A program made the translations under genes and the position numbers. Source: Microbacteriaceae bacterium (lineage in GTDB: Bacteria > Actinomycetota > Actinomycetes > Actinomycetales > Microbacteriaceae). Taken from it: a stretch of 49,174 nucleotides of DNA. The notes under the pieces are model-generated. The model worked only from the letters and a program-made list of their open reading frames with translations. It made no database searches and had not been told where the DNA came from. The stretch covers positions 1 to 49,174 of the forward strand of contig JAODAT010000129.1 in NCBI GenBank assembly GCA_025463565.1, given 5' to 3'. This document shows positions 32,564 through 41,600 of this stretch, piece after piece. Position 1 is the first letter of the stretch. Every line of letters begins with the position of its first letter.

Positions 32564-34528
32564 ATGACCACGCACGCCGTACTCGGCACCGAGCGCATCC
32601 CCCGCGAACGGCGTCACCCGCTCGCCCGCCTGTTCCTCGGCGATCGTGCCGACCCGGTCTGGGCGCGGCCTATGCTGTGGGGTCTCCTCGTCGTCACGGC
32701 GATCCTCTACCTTTGGAACCTTTCGGCCAGCGGCTACGCCAACACCTTCTATGCGGCGGCCGTGCAGGCGGGCAGCAAAAACTGGGAGGCCCTGCTGTTC
32801 GGCTCGCTCGACTCTTCTAACTTCATCACGGTCGACAAGCCCCCGGCATCGATCTGGGTGATGGCGCTCTCGGCTCGGCTCTTCGGATTCTCGAGCTGGA
32901 GCGTGCTGGCACCCGAGGCGCTGATGGGCGTCGCGTCCGTCGCGCTGCTGTTCGGGACGGTGCGGCGGAGCCTCGTCTCCTTCGGCGCACGGGCGGCAAC
33001 GATCGGGGGCCTGGTTGCCGGACTCGTAATGGCGTTCACGCCGGCGGCGGCGCTGATGTTCCGCTTCGACAATCCCGACGCGCTTCTCGTGCTGCTGATG
33101 ACGGCTGCCGCCTACTTCGTGGTGCGGGCACTGCCGAAGGCGGCCTGGAAGTGGCTGCTCGCCGCGGGCATCGCGCTCGGCTTCGCGTTCCTGACCAAGA
33201 TGCTGCAGGGCCTGCTGGTGCTGCCGGCGTTCGGCCTGGTCTACCTCATCGCCGCGCCCACCCTCTGGTGGAAGCGGATCGTGCATCTGCTCATCGCCGC
33301 GGGCGGCCTGGTCGTGTCGGCCGGCTGGTTCGTGGTGCTGGTGGCGCTCTGGCCCGCATCGACCCGACCCTACATCGGCGGGTCGACCAACAACTCGGTG
33401 CTCGACCTCGCCTTCGGGTACAACGGCCTTGGCCGGATCTTCGGCGGCACCGGCCAGGGTGGCGGCGCCGGTGGGGGCGGAACATCCGGCTCGAGCTTCG
33501 GCGGAGCGACCGGCCTGCAGCGCCTGTTCTCGAGCGAGATGGGGCTCGAGATCTCCTGGCTGCTGCCGGTAGCGCTCCTCGCCCTTGTGCTCGGGCTCAT
33601 TGCGACCTGGCGACGCCCGCGCACCGACCTGCTGCGCGCCGGGTTCATCGCGCTCGGCGGTTGGCTCGTGGTCACGGCACTGGTGTTCAGCTACATGAGC
33701 GGGGTCATCCACCCGTACTACGCGGTCGCACTCGCACCGGCGATCGGCGGACTCGTCGGTCTCGGCGGCGTCACCATGTGGAAGCTGCGAGATCGCTGGC
33801 TCGGCAGGGTCGGAATGGCCGCCATGTTCCTGCTCGCCGGGATGTGGGCGGTCGCGCTCCTCAACGAGAACAGCAGCTTCGTGCCGTGGCTTCGCTGGGT
33901 CATCCTCGCGGGCAGCGTCTTCTCCGCCGCCACATTCCTCGTCGGCTCGACCGTTAACCTGAAGCGGGTGACCGCCGTCGCACTGATCGCGGGAAGCCTG
34001 TTCGGCATCGCCGGCACCGCCTCGTACTCGATCGCCACCGCATCCGTCTCGCACAGCGGATCGATCCCCACGGTCGGATCGAGCTCGCAGAGCACCGGCT
34101 TCGGCGGCGGAGGCGGCATCGGTGGGCCCGGCGGCGGAACCGTGCCCGGGCGGGCGGCCTCCACCACGTCCACGACGTCAGCCACCGTATCCAGCAGCAC
34201 CTCGATCGAGAGCCTGCTCACGTCATCGAAAGCGCGCTGGGCGGCGGCCATCAACGGGTCGCAGTCGGCGGCGACGCTTGAGTTGTCGACCGGCACCGCA
34301 ATCATGGCGATCGGCGGCTGGTCGGATGACCCGGCCCCCACGCTCGCGCAGTTCGAGGCCTACGTGAAGGCCGGCGACATCGGCTTCTACATATCGGGCG
34401 GCCAGGGCGGCGGCGGTGGCTTCGGCGGCCAGGGCACCAGCGTCTCCAGCCAGATCGCCAGCTGGGTGTCGTCGCACTACACGGCCACCACCGTCGGAAG
34501 TTACACGGTGTACAAGCTCACGAAGTAG
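32564..34528 (+). CDS. GT39-family membrane glycosyltransferase (ArnT/PMT-like)
   Basis: A 654-aa polytopic protein. The first periplasmic loop contains the acidic pair region (GYANTFYAAAVQAGSKNWEALLFGSLDSSNFITVDKPPAS) typical of GT-C enzymes using polyprenyl-phosphate sugars. About eleven hydrophobic segments follow. It has Gly-rich low-complexity stretches at about 302-324 and 505-545 and a C-terminal extracytoplasmic domain with another Gly run. AGGAAGG is 8 nt before the ATG. Probably transfers a sugar to a protein or envelope glycan; acceptor unknown. Confidence 0.88.
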   Translation: MTTHAVLGTERIPRERRHPLARLFLGDRADPVWARPMLWGLLVVTAILYLWNLSASGYANTFYAAAVQAGSKNWEALLFGSLDSSNFITVDKPPASIWVMALSARLFGFSSWSVLAPEALMGVASVALLFGTVRRSLVSFGARAATIGGLVAGLVMAFTPAAALMFRFDNPDALLVLLMTAAAYFVVRALPKAAWKWLLAAGIALGFAFLTKMLQGLLVLPAFGLVYLIAAPTLWWKRIVHLLIAAGGLVVSAGWFVVLVALWPASTRPYIGGSTNNSVLDLAFGYNGLGRIFGGTGQGGGAGGGGTSGSSFGGATGLQRLFSSEMGLEISWLLPVALLALVLGLIATWRRPRTDLLRAGFIALGGWLVVTALVFSYMSGVIHPYYAVALAPAIGGLVGLGGVTMWKLRDRWLGRVGMAAMFLLAGMWAVALLNENSSFVPWLRWVILAGSVFSAATFLVGSTVNLKRVTAVALIAGSLFGIAGTASYSIATASVSHSGSIPTVGSSSQSTGFGGGGGIGGPGGGTVPGRAASTTSTTSATVSSSTSIESLLTSSKARWAAAINGSQSAATLELSTGTAIMAIGGWSDDPAPTLAQFEAYVKAGDIGFYISGGQGGGGGFGGQGTSVSSQIASWVSSHYTATTVGSYTVYKLTK

Positions 34529-34545
34529 CTCGGCGTGCCGAGCGC

Positions 34546-34944
34546 CTACTTCTTGTCGGCGAGGGAGCGCTTGTACGCGTGAAGCGCCTTCACGCGGGCG
34601 TTCTCCTCGGTGACCTCGAAGTGGATGGCGCGCTCGCGAACCAGCCACTCCGGCGGCTTCTGCAGCAGGGCCTGAATCTCCGCGGTGGTCATCACATCGC
34701 TCACCTCGCTGCGAGCGAGGCCCGAATTGGAGATGCCGAGCTTGCGTGCGACCTCGTCGCGCGGATGCGGCCCGGACTTGCGGAGCTCCACCAGCCATTC
34801 CGGCGGAGTGGCGCTCAATTCGTTGAACTCGTCACGCGTCACCGGGTTCTCGCGGAACGCTTCCGGGGCGGCAGGCAGATAGATGCCGAGCTTGTGCGCG
34901 GCTGTTGAGGGCTTCATAGCCTGGGATGATTTCGCCGGCGTCAT
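34546..34944 (-). CDS. DUF5997 family protein
   Basis: A 132-aa actinobacterial protein. Two tandem similar halves are visible: KLGIYLPAAPEAFRENPVTRDEFNELSATPPEWLVELRKSGPHPRDEVARKLGIS and VSDVMTTAEIQALLQKPPEWLVRERA, both with the xPPEWLV core. On the minus strand a TACGCT hexamer (34951-34956) ends 6 nt before the ATG at 34944, suggesting a leaderless transcript; this decides the start. It diverges from a LysR-effector-domain gene, a pairing I recall as common. Function unknown. Confidence 0.82.
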   Translation of the reverse strand: MTPAKSSQAMKPSTAAHKLGIYLPAAPEAFRENPVTRDEFNELSATPPEWLVELRKSGPHPRDEVARKLGISNSGLARSEVSDVMTTAEIQALLQKPPEWLVRERAIHFEVTEENARVKALHAYKRSLADKK

Positions 34945-34987
34945 GCGACCAGCGTAGCCTGAGCCCGACAGCAGACGAGGGGATGCC

Positions 34988-35572
34988 GTGGCCACCGAGC
35001 CCTTCACCATCGCGTTCGTCGCGGGCGTCACCCTTACCAAGTGGACCGCCGCCTGGGAGGCGCGACACCCGGATGCTCCGCTCGCCTTCGAGCCGACCGC
35101 CGCCGCGACCCAGCTCGATGCCGTGCGCGAGCGCCGCGCGCAGGTCGCGTTCGTGCGACTGCCGGTGGACGCGACCGGGCTCAGCGTGATCCCGCTCTAC
35201 GAGGAGACGGCGGTCGTCGTGGTGCCGCGCGATCACGCCCTTGCGGTCCGCGACAGTGTGACCGTCGCCGATGTCGGGGACGACTTCGACATCCTGCCGC
35301 AGTCCATCGCGCGAAGTTTTGCGCGCAAAGACACCGTGACGAGACCGGTCTCGGATGCCGAACCGACGCGCATCGCGCTTGCCTGGCGCGAGAGCGCTAC
35401 GACCGAGCAGATCGAGGAGTTCATCGGCATCGTGCGTGGCCGGACGGCCAACAGTTCGCGCGGCGCGCAGGAAGCGCCGGCACCGGAGCCGAAGAAGAAG
35501 CAGCTCCCGCCGAAACCCAAACAGAAGGTGATTACCGGGCGGACGCGTCCAAGGAAACCGCGGCGGCGGTAG
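34988..35572 (+). CDS. LysR substrate-binding-domain protein lacking an HTH
   Basis: A 194-aa protein (GTG start, GAGGGG 5 nt upstream) resembling the C-terminal effector domain of LysR regulators: FTIAFVAGVTLTKWTAAWEARHPDAPL, LDAVRERRAQVAFVRLP, LSVIPLYEETAVVVVPRDHALA. No helix-turn-helix precedes it, so it cannot bind DNA in the usual way. The C-terminal ~45 residues are Lys/Pro/Arg-rich and disordered. The 3' end overlaps the convergent DedA gene by 41 nt. Possibly works with the divergent DUF5997 protein; role unknown. Confidence 0.82.
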   Translation: MATEPFTIAFVAGVTLTKWTAAWEARHPDAPLAFEPTAAATQLDAVRERRAQVAFVRLPVDATGLSVIPLYEETAVVVVPRDHALAVRDSVTVADVGDDFDILPQSIARSFARKDTVTRPVSDAEPTRIALAWRESATTEQIEEFIGIVRGRTANSSRGAQEAPAPEPKKKQLPPKPKQKVITGRTRPRKPRRR

Positions 35573-36194
35573 CCCGGCGGTTGCGCACCCAGACCACGAT
35601 TCCGGCGATGATCGAACCGAGGATGAAGGCGCCCCCGACGACATACGACGCCACCTTCACGCCGGGAATGCTCGCGGCGAAGTAACCGCACACGGTGATG
35701 AGCACGCCCCAGGCCAGCGCCCCGGTCACGTTGGCGGTGAGGAACTTCAGGTAGTTCATTCGGGCGATGCCGGCGATCGGCGGCACGAAGACCCGGCCCC
35801 ACGGGATGAAACGGGCAACGACAACTGCCCACCAGCCGAGGGCGTTGTAGAAGCGCTCTGCCCGATCGATTGCGCGGCGGATCCAGGCCCCCTTGCGGCG
35901 GTCGAGGTACGGACGCCCGAGCCGACGTCCGAGCACAAAGCCGAACTGGTCGCCAAGGAATGCTGCGATTCCCACGCCGATACCGAGCACCCAGATGTTG
36001 AGCGCAGGGGTGTTTGCGGTGAGGATGCCGGAGGCGAAGAGCAGGGAGTCCCCGGAGATGAACGGGATGATGATTCCGACGAACAACCCGGTGCCGGCGA
36101 AGACCAGCGCGAACACGATGAGGTAGAACAGCACGGGACCGACGGCGTCGAACCAGCTCGTGACCTGGCCGTCGAGGGCGGCGGCGGGCAGCAT
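35532..36194 (-). CDS. DedA family membrane protein
   Basis: A 220-aa protein with the DedA/SNARE-associated core: PFISGDSLLFASGIL, GDQFGFVLGRRLGRPY and FYNALGWWAVVVARFIPWGRVFVPPIAGIARM (the FxR-x-P-x-x-R-like re-entrant signature). About four to five membrane segments. DedA proteins are lipid scramblases/undecaprenyl-phosphate or related flippases. Its 3' end runs 41 nt into the convergent gene. It lies 5 nt downstream of the oxygenase-like gene at 36200, so the two are probably co-transcribed. Confidence 0.9.
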   Translation of the reverse strand: MLPAAALDGQVTSWFDAVGPVLFYLIVFALVFAGTGLFVGIIIPFISGDSLLFASGILTANTPALNIWVLGIGVGIAAFLGDQFGFVLGRRLGRPYLDRRKGAWIRRAIDRAERFYNALGWWAVVVARFIPWGRVFVPPIAGIARMNYLKFLTANVTGALAWGVLITVCGYFAASIPGVKVASYVVGGAFILGSIIAGIVVWVRNRRATAAAVSLDASAR

Positions 36195-36199
36195 TGGGC

Positions 36200-36955
36200 C
36201 TAGTCCTCGAGGTCGGCCGGCGCCGTGAGCGCGGCCGATCGCTCGGAGAGCCGGCGGTGCACGAGCGCCTGGGCCTCGTCGATCACCGTCTGATCGAGCG
36301 GGATATCTGTGTTCTCAGTGGTGCCGTGGTACTTCGCGATGTACGAGTCGAGCATCGGCCCGGACTCCCACGACGTGATGAGGCAGTAGCGCGGCTCGGG
36401 GCCTTTCTGCCACACGGCGTGCCAGAAACGCTGCGTGTCCACGATCACCTGGGCGCCCGCGGGCAGCGGGATACGGATTTCTCCGGCCGGGTTGAACCGG
36501 TCCTCGCGCAGGATCAGGCACGAGTCGGGGTCGTCGGTGAGGTTGAAGAATGCCCGCACGATCCATCCCGTTCCGTCGGGATTGAGCCGGTTGTTGTCAT
36601 CCTGGTGAAGGTTGTAGAGCGCGTCCGCATAGTGGTTCGGTTGCAGCTCGATGACACGGCAACGGCCGACGTTCACGCCCGGCTCCTTCGCGCGCGCGGT
36701 CAGGCGGGGGGCTTTCTCTACCTGGGAGTCGATCCAGACGCCGTCCTTGTCGGTGCGTGGCGGGGTGTGGTTCCAGAAGCCGTCGACCTCGATCTCGCCC
36801 TTGGCGCTCGCGAGCGGAGCGAAACGCGTGTCGCCGGATGACTTCCAGTCGACGAAGGTGAGCTCGTGCCATTCCATCGGGTCGGCCGATTGGTCGTAGC
36901 CGTCGAGGATCACGAAACCTCGCTCAGCCAGTGCGGCGGACTTGAGATAACTCAT
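36200..36955 (-). CDS. putative Fe(II)/2-oxoglutarate-dependent oxygenase-like protein
   Basis: A 251-aa protein of unclear family. It carries a plausible facial triad, His117-x-Asp119 (NLHQDDNN) and His179 (RFWHAVW), plus Arg189 ten residues later (PRYCLIT) where 2-oxoglutarate would bind; spacing fits phytanoyl-CoA-hydroxylase-like folds. The start at 36955 (MSYLKSAAL) has an AAAGG upstream; a longer reading to 37003 would approach the DtxR-like box. That box at 37007-37020 suggests iron control, agreeing with an iron enzyme. Substrate unknown. Confidence 0.65.
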   Translation of the reverse strand: MSYLKSAALAERGFVILDGYDQSADPMEWHELTFVDWKSSGDTRFAPLASAKGEIEVDGFWNHTPPRTDKDGVWIDSQVEKAPRLTARAKEPGVNVGRCRVIELQPNHYADALYNLHQDDNNRLNPDGTGWIVRAFFNLTDDPDSCLILREDRFNPAGEIRIPLPAGAQVIVDTQRFWHAVWQKGPEPRYCLITSWESGPMLDSYIAKYHGTTENTDIPLDQTVIDEAQALVHRRLSERSAALTAPADLED

Positions 36956-37006
36956 CGGAAATGGCCCTTTCCTTGGCGAAGGCCGGCGCGTTTCTCCTGG
37001 CACAAC

Positions 37007-37020
37007 TTAGGTAACCCTAA
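37007..37020. promoter_or_regulatory. DtxR/IdeR-like iron box
   Basis: TTAGGTAACCCTAA has perfect 5-bp arms (TTAGG / CCTAA). With the next base it matches the DtxR/IdeR consensus TTAGGTTAGCCTAACCTAA at 13 of the first 15 positions. It lies 51 nt upstream of the oxygenase-like start and 49 nt upstream of the divergent membrane gene. Iron-loaded DtxR/IdeR normally represses from such sites. Confidence 0.55.
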
Positions 37021-37039
37021 CACCGAGGACGGGAGATTT

Positions 37040-37053
37040 CGGAACCGTTTCCG
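37040..37053. promoter_or_regulatory. LacI-like palindrome in the promoter of the 37069 gene
   Basis: CGGAACCGTTTCCG is an imperfect palindrome with a central CG (12 of 14 symmetric positions), the form of LacI-family operators. It sits just before a TAGGAT -10-like hexamer (37057-37062) whose spacing to the ATG at 37069 (6 nt) suggests leaderless transcription. Confidence 0.3.
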
Positions 37054-37068
37054 CCTTAGGATCGGGCC

Positions 37069-37410
37069 ATGACTGCTGAGGTCTCATCGACGGCGCCCGC
37101 GACGAAGCGGCGCCGGAGCTTCGCGCTGGGACTCGTGGCACTGGTCCTCGCGCTCGTGCCCGCCATCCTGTTCATCGTGCTGCTCTCGACGGGCTCGACG
37201 ACGGATACTGCATATAACCTGACCGTGGACCTCACCGTCTTCGGGGTGCCCGCCGCCATCGTGCTGGGCGCGGTCATCGCGGTCATCGCGATCGTTCTGA
37301 ACGCCGGCCGCATCCTCGGGATCGTCACGCTCGTGCTGCTGATCCCCCAGGGAGTGTTCGTCGCGTTCGCGATCTACGCGATCTTCCTGCAGGACAGGGG
37401 AGGCGCGTGA
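37069..37410 (+). CDS. small membrane protein, unknown function
   Basis: A 113-aa protein with three hydrophobic segments (about 22-44, 53-82, 84-105) after a short cytoplasmic N-terminus containing KRRRS. No family recognised. It overlaps the next membrane gene by 4 nt (GTGA at 37407), so the two may form a complex. Confidence 0.72.
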   Translation: MTAEVSSTAPATKRRRSFALGLVALVLALVPAILFIVLLSTGSTTDTAYNLTVDLTVFGVPAAIVLGAVIAVIAIVLNAGRILGIVTLVLLIPQGVFVAFAIYAIFLQDRGGA

Positions 37411-37826
37411 GCGACTTCGATCCGCGGTTCGATCCGGCGTACCAGCCCGGATTCGACCCGGCGAAGCACACGACTGCGCCGCCGCCTCCGGTCGACAAAA
37501 CCGACGTCGGCGCGCCCCAGGAGGAGACGGTGGCCGAGCCGGTCGCTCCACTCGCGGCCGCAGTCCCGGCCGCGCCGACGCGCGCCCGCCGCAACCCGAT
37601 CCTCATCGCGCTCTGGGTGCTGAGCGCGCTCTTCGTCGCCTCGGGTTTCTACGGGCTGCGCCTTATCGGTGACCGGGTCGCAGCGCTCGGTAGCACCGGT
37701 GGTTTCGGCGGCGCCGACTACTACCTGCTGCAGTCGTACGTCGTGCTTGCGCCGCTCCTCATCGTGCTCGGTCTCGCGACGGCCGTCGGCACGCTCTTCC
37801 TCCTCGCCGTGCGCCAGAAGTACTGA
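37407..37826 (+). CDS. small membrane protein with Pro/Ala-rich N-terminus, unknown function
   Basis: A 139-aa protein (GTG start). Residues 1-60 are hydrophilic and Pro/Asp/Ala-rich with imperfect repeats (FDPRFDPAYQPGFDPAKH). Two hydrophobic segments follow (about 64-85 and 108-133). No family recognised. It ends 2 nt before the convergent glycosylase gene, with no room for a separate terminator. Confidence 0.7.
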   Translation: MSDFDPRFDPAYQPGFDPAKHTTAPPPPVDKTDVGAPQEETVAEPVAPLAAAVPAAPTRARRNPILIALWVLSALFVASGFYGLRLIGDRVAALGSTGGFGGADYYLLQSYVVLAPLLIVLGLATAVGTLFLLAVRQKY

Positions 37827-37828
37827 GC

Positions 37829-38605
37829 TCAGCTCTGGCAGCGCGGGCACCAGTATGTGTCGCGCAAGGTGAGCTCGCTGTCGCCCAGTTGTCCCCGTTC
37901 GATCGGCGTGCCGCAGCGCAGGCACGGCTTTCCTTCACGCTGTGACACGAAAGCGGTCTCGCCGCGGAGGTTGCCTGTCGTTGTGCGGTTCGCCCGGTCC
38001 TTGTTCGCATCGATCAACCGATGCGCCAGGTCGACGAGTTTCTCCGGATGCCCGACCTCGCCCACCGCACGCGTGGGCAGAACGCCGCGAAGGAAACACA
38101 GCTCGTTGCGGTACACGTTGCCGAGTCCGGCCAGGTTGCGCTGGTCGAGGAGGGCCAGGCCGACGGCCCGCTCGGGGTCAGCGGTCAGGCGCCGGAGCGC
38201 CTCATCCGCATCCCAGTCGTCGCCGAGCAGGTCGGGGCCGAGGTAGCCGACCACCGACTCCTCGTCGGCGCGCGGAATCACTTCGAGCAGCCCGAGGCTG
38301 AAGCCGACGACGGTCCACCCCTCTACGCCCAGCACTGCGCGCGCCTGCCAGGCGGGCCGGCGCCACGGCGTGCCGTCCCGATAGAGGTGCCACGATCCCT
38401 CCATCTTGAGGTGACTGTGAATGGTCATGTCGCCCGCCCGCATCAGCAGGTGCTTGCCGCGGCTCACCACACTCTCGACTGTCTCGCCGGTGAGGTCCAC
38501 GGTCGCGAAGGCCGGCACGCGGATGTCGCACCGGGTGAGCACCCGCCCGTCGAGTACCGCAGACAGGTTCTTCGCCGCCAGCCAGACGGTGTCGCCCTCA
38601 GGCAT
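37829..38605 (-). CDS. Fpg/Nei family DNA glycosylase (endonuclease VIII-like)
   Basis: A 258-aa base-excision-repair enzyme. The start at 38605 is fixed by the obligatory N-terminal catalytic PEGDT (Pro at 2, Glu at 3, after Met removal), although the frame is open further upstream. The helix-two-turn-helix includes GLGNVYRNELCF, and the C-terminal zinc finger is CLRCGTP...YWCPRC. The N-terminus and length fit actinobacterial Nei proteins. It follows the lhr gene by 16 nt on the same strand. Confidence 0.92.
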   Translation of the reverse strand: MPEGDTVWLAAKNLSAVLDGRVLTRCDIRVPAFATVDLTGETVESVVSRGKHLLMRAGDMTIHSHLKMEGSWHLYRDGTPWRRPAWQARAVLGVEGWTVVGFSLGLLEVIPRADEESVVGYLGPDLLGDDWDADEALRRLTADPERAVGLALLDQRNLAGLGNVYRNELCFLRGVLPTRAVGEVGHPEKLVDLAHRLIDANKDRANRTTTGNLRGETAFVSQREGKPCLRCGTPIERGQLGDSELTLRDTYWCPRCQS

Positions 38606-38621
38606 TAGCGAGTACCGGGCA

Positions 38622-41600
38622 TCAGCCGCGCAGCCGCAGTCCCTGCGGCGTGACATCGAATCCCGCCTCGGCGAGTGCATCACCGACCGGGCTGCCGACC
38701 ACGAAGGCGCCGTCAGCCAGCTCCACCTTCAATTTGCCGTGGGTGCGGCGCACCGCCGCGGCGAGGGAGTGCGCCGCGGCCGCGAGCTCGCGCGTGGCAA
38801 GGCCGAAGCTGAGCACAGTCTTCCCGCCGCGTTCGACGAACAGCGCGAGGTTTCCGTCGACGAGCACCACGAGTGCTCCCGCCTTGCGGCCGGGGCGGTG
38901 CTTCTTTTTCTCGTCGCCATCCGTCGGCGGGGCGGGCCACGGCAGTGCGGCGCCGTACGGATTCGCCGGGTCTGTCGCCGCGAGGGTGAGGGCGAACGGT
39001 GCGCGCTCGCTGTCGGGCTCGCGGGCGAAGGAGCGAAGCCGGTCGACGATGGCGCCGGTCGCGAACTGTGCGGCGCCGAGCCCCTCGACGAAGTATCCAC
39101 GCCGTACCCGGCCCGTCTCCTCGAATCGGCTGAGCACCCGGTAGGCGAGCGAGAACCCGCCGCGCACGCCCTCGCTCATCACCGCGCCACGGGTGATCAC
39201 GCCGTAGCGTTCGAGCAGTTGCTCGGCGGTGGCGACGCCGCGTACCGTCGCATCCGGTTCGGCGAGCGGAAGCAGTGACCAGCGGCCCGCGACGCTGGGC
39301 GGCCCCGACTGGCTGGGCAGCGCCACCCTCGCCCGTCCGCGATAGGCGCGCGTTCTCGGCACCGTTCGCGGCCGGTTCGGCGTCGCGCCGAGCATCGCCC
39401 GCAGCGGCGTGAAGGTGTCGTTTGTCACGAGACCTTCCCAGACCAGGTCCCACAGTTCGCGCACCAGCGCCTGGTCGTGGGTACTGCCGACGGCGTTCGA
39501 CAGCTGGCGGAAGAAGAAAGCGCCGCCGCCGGCCAGCGAGGCGAGGATCGAGCGCTGCAGCTCCGTCGTCTCGGCTCCGGTTGGTTCGGGCAGGGTGAGT
39601 GCAGCGGTCTCGGCGAGGTGCAGGCTCACCCACCCGTCGTTGCCCGGCAGCGTGCCGCCGCCAGACCAGATGACTTCGCCGGATGCAGTCAGTTCGTCGA
39701 GCATGACCGGCGAGTAGTCCTTCACCCGGGCCGGCAGCACGAAGGACTCCCATGCGGATGCCGGCAGCGCGACCCCGGCGAGCTGGTCGATGACGCTCGC
39801 GAGACCGTCCGTACCCCGAAGCGGCTCGACCAGGTGCTGCCAGGCCGGCAGGAACCGGCCGAGCGTTGCCGCGTCGACCGGCTCGACCTCCTGCCGGAGG
39901 GCAGCGAGAGAGCGGGTGCGCAGCCGGCGCAGCACGTCGGCGTCGCACCACTCGCTGCCGGTTCCACCCGGACGGAACTCGCCCTCGACGACGCGTTTCG
40001 CCGTCGCCAGCCGGCGGAGTGCCTCGAGCACCACGGCGGTGCCCAGCCCGAAGCGTTCCGCCACGGCGCTCACGGCGAACGGACCGTGAGTGCGCGCATA
40101 GCGACTGACCAGGTCGCCGAGCGGATCCGCGACCGGTTCGATGAATGCTATCGGGATGCCGATGGGCAGCGGAGTGCCGAGCGCGTCACGCAGGCGGGCC
40201 GCGTCTTCGATGATCGCCCAGCGGCCGCCGCCGGTCTGCCAGATGCGGGTGGCCTTGGCGAGCTCCCGCAAAAGCGGGTCGAGCTTGTCGAGACCTCCCT
40301 CAGAGTTGCCCGTTGGTGAGGTCTCGACAAACTCAACCCGCTCAAGAATCTCCTCCGCCGACAGCGGCCCGAGCACCCGCAGCAGGTCGACGATCCCCTC
40401 GGCATCGCGCGCCCGGCGATCGGGCGCGAGACGCTGCAGCTCCAGTTCAGTCTGGGCGATTACCGCCGGATCGAGAAGCTCGCGCAGCTCCGCCCGGCCG
40501 AGCAGTTCGGCGAGCAGAGTGGCGTCGAGGGACAGCGCGGCGGCCCGGCGCTCCGCCAGCGGCGAGTCGCCCTCGTACATGAACGCGGCGACGTAACCGA
40601 AGAGCAGCGACCGGGCGAAGGGTGAGGCCTGCTCGGTCTCCACCTCCACCAGGCGGATGTCGCGGGCCTCGATCTGCTCGGCGATCCCGATGAGCGAGGG
40701 CAGGTCGTACACGTCCTGCAGCACCTCCCGCACCGCCTCGAGAATGATCGGGAAGCTCGGGTACTTTCGCGCGACATCCAGCAACTGGGAGGCCCGCTGG
40801 CGCTGCTGCCAGAGCGGAGACCGCGCCCCCGGGTTGTAGCGCGGCAGAAGAAGCGCACGTGCCGCGCACTCACGGAACCGTGCGGCGAACAGCGCCGAGC
40901 CGCCCACCTCTTCGGTCACGATGTCGCGCAACTCGACCGAGTCGAACAGGAACAGGTCGAGCCCCGGCGGTTCGCTCTCGGTGTCGGGGATGCGCAGGAT
41001 GACTCCGTCATCCGCTGCGACCGCGCCTCCGTCGATCCCGTAGCGGTCACGGATACGGGCGCCGACCGCCAGCGCCCACGGCGCGTGCACCTGCATGCCG
41101 TACGGGGAATGGAGCACCACCCGCCAGTCGCCGAGTTCGTCGCGAAAGCGCTCGACCACGAGCGTCTTGTCGTTCGGCACGTGACCGGTCGACTGCTTCT
41201 GCTCCTCGATGAACGCGACGAGGTTGTTCACCGCGCGCTCGTCGAGGTTGCCGACGCGGGCTCTCTCCATGGGGGTCGAGCTTGTCGCGACCGCGCGAAT
41301 GAACTCACCCACAGCTTTGCCCAACTCGGCCGGACGTCCTAGCCCGTCACCACGCCAAAACGGCACCCGCCCCGGCTGGCCGAACGCGGGGGACACGACC
41401 ACCCGGTCGTGCGTGATGTCCTCGATGCGCCAGCTGGTGGCGCCGAGTGCGAAGACGTCGCCCACCCGCGATTCGTAGACCATCTCCTCGTCGAGCTCGC
41501 CGACGCGCATCGGCGCGTTCTCGCCCGAGTTGACCATGAAGACGCCGAACAGGCCCCGATCGGGAATGGTGCCGCCGGAGGTGACCGCGAGGCGCTGCGC

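Noticed and set aside
32480-34054. Long open frame (524 codons) antisense to the GT39 gene
   Set aside because: It is an antisense shadow typical of GC-rich DNA; its translation is compositionally odd (His/Glu/Asp/Arg-rich, no domain), while the plus strand encodes a clear membrane glycosyltransferase.
38713-39951. 412-codon open frame on the same strand as lhr in another phase
   Set aside because: Out-of-frame translation of the lhr C-terminus, Arg/Ala-rich low complexity, no ribosome site.
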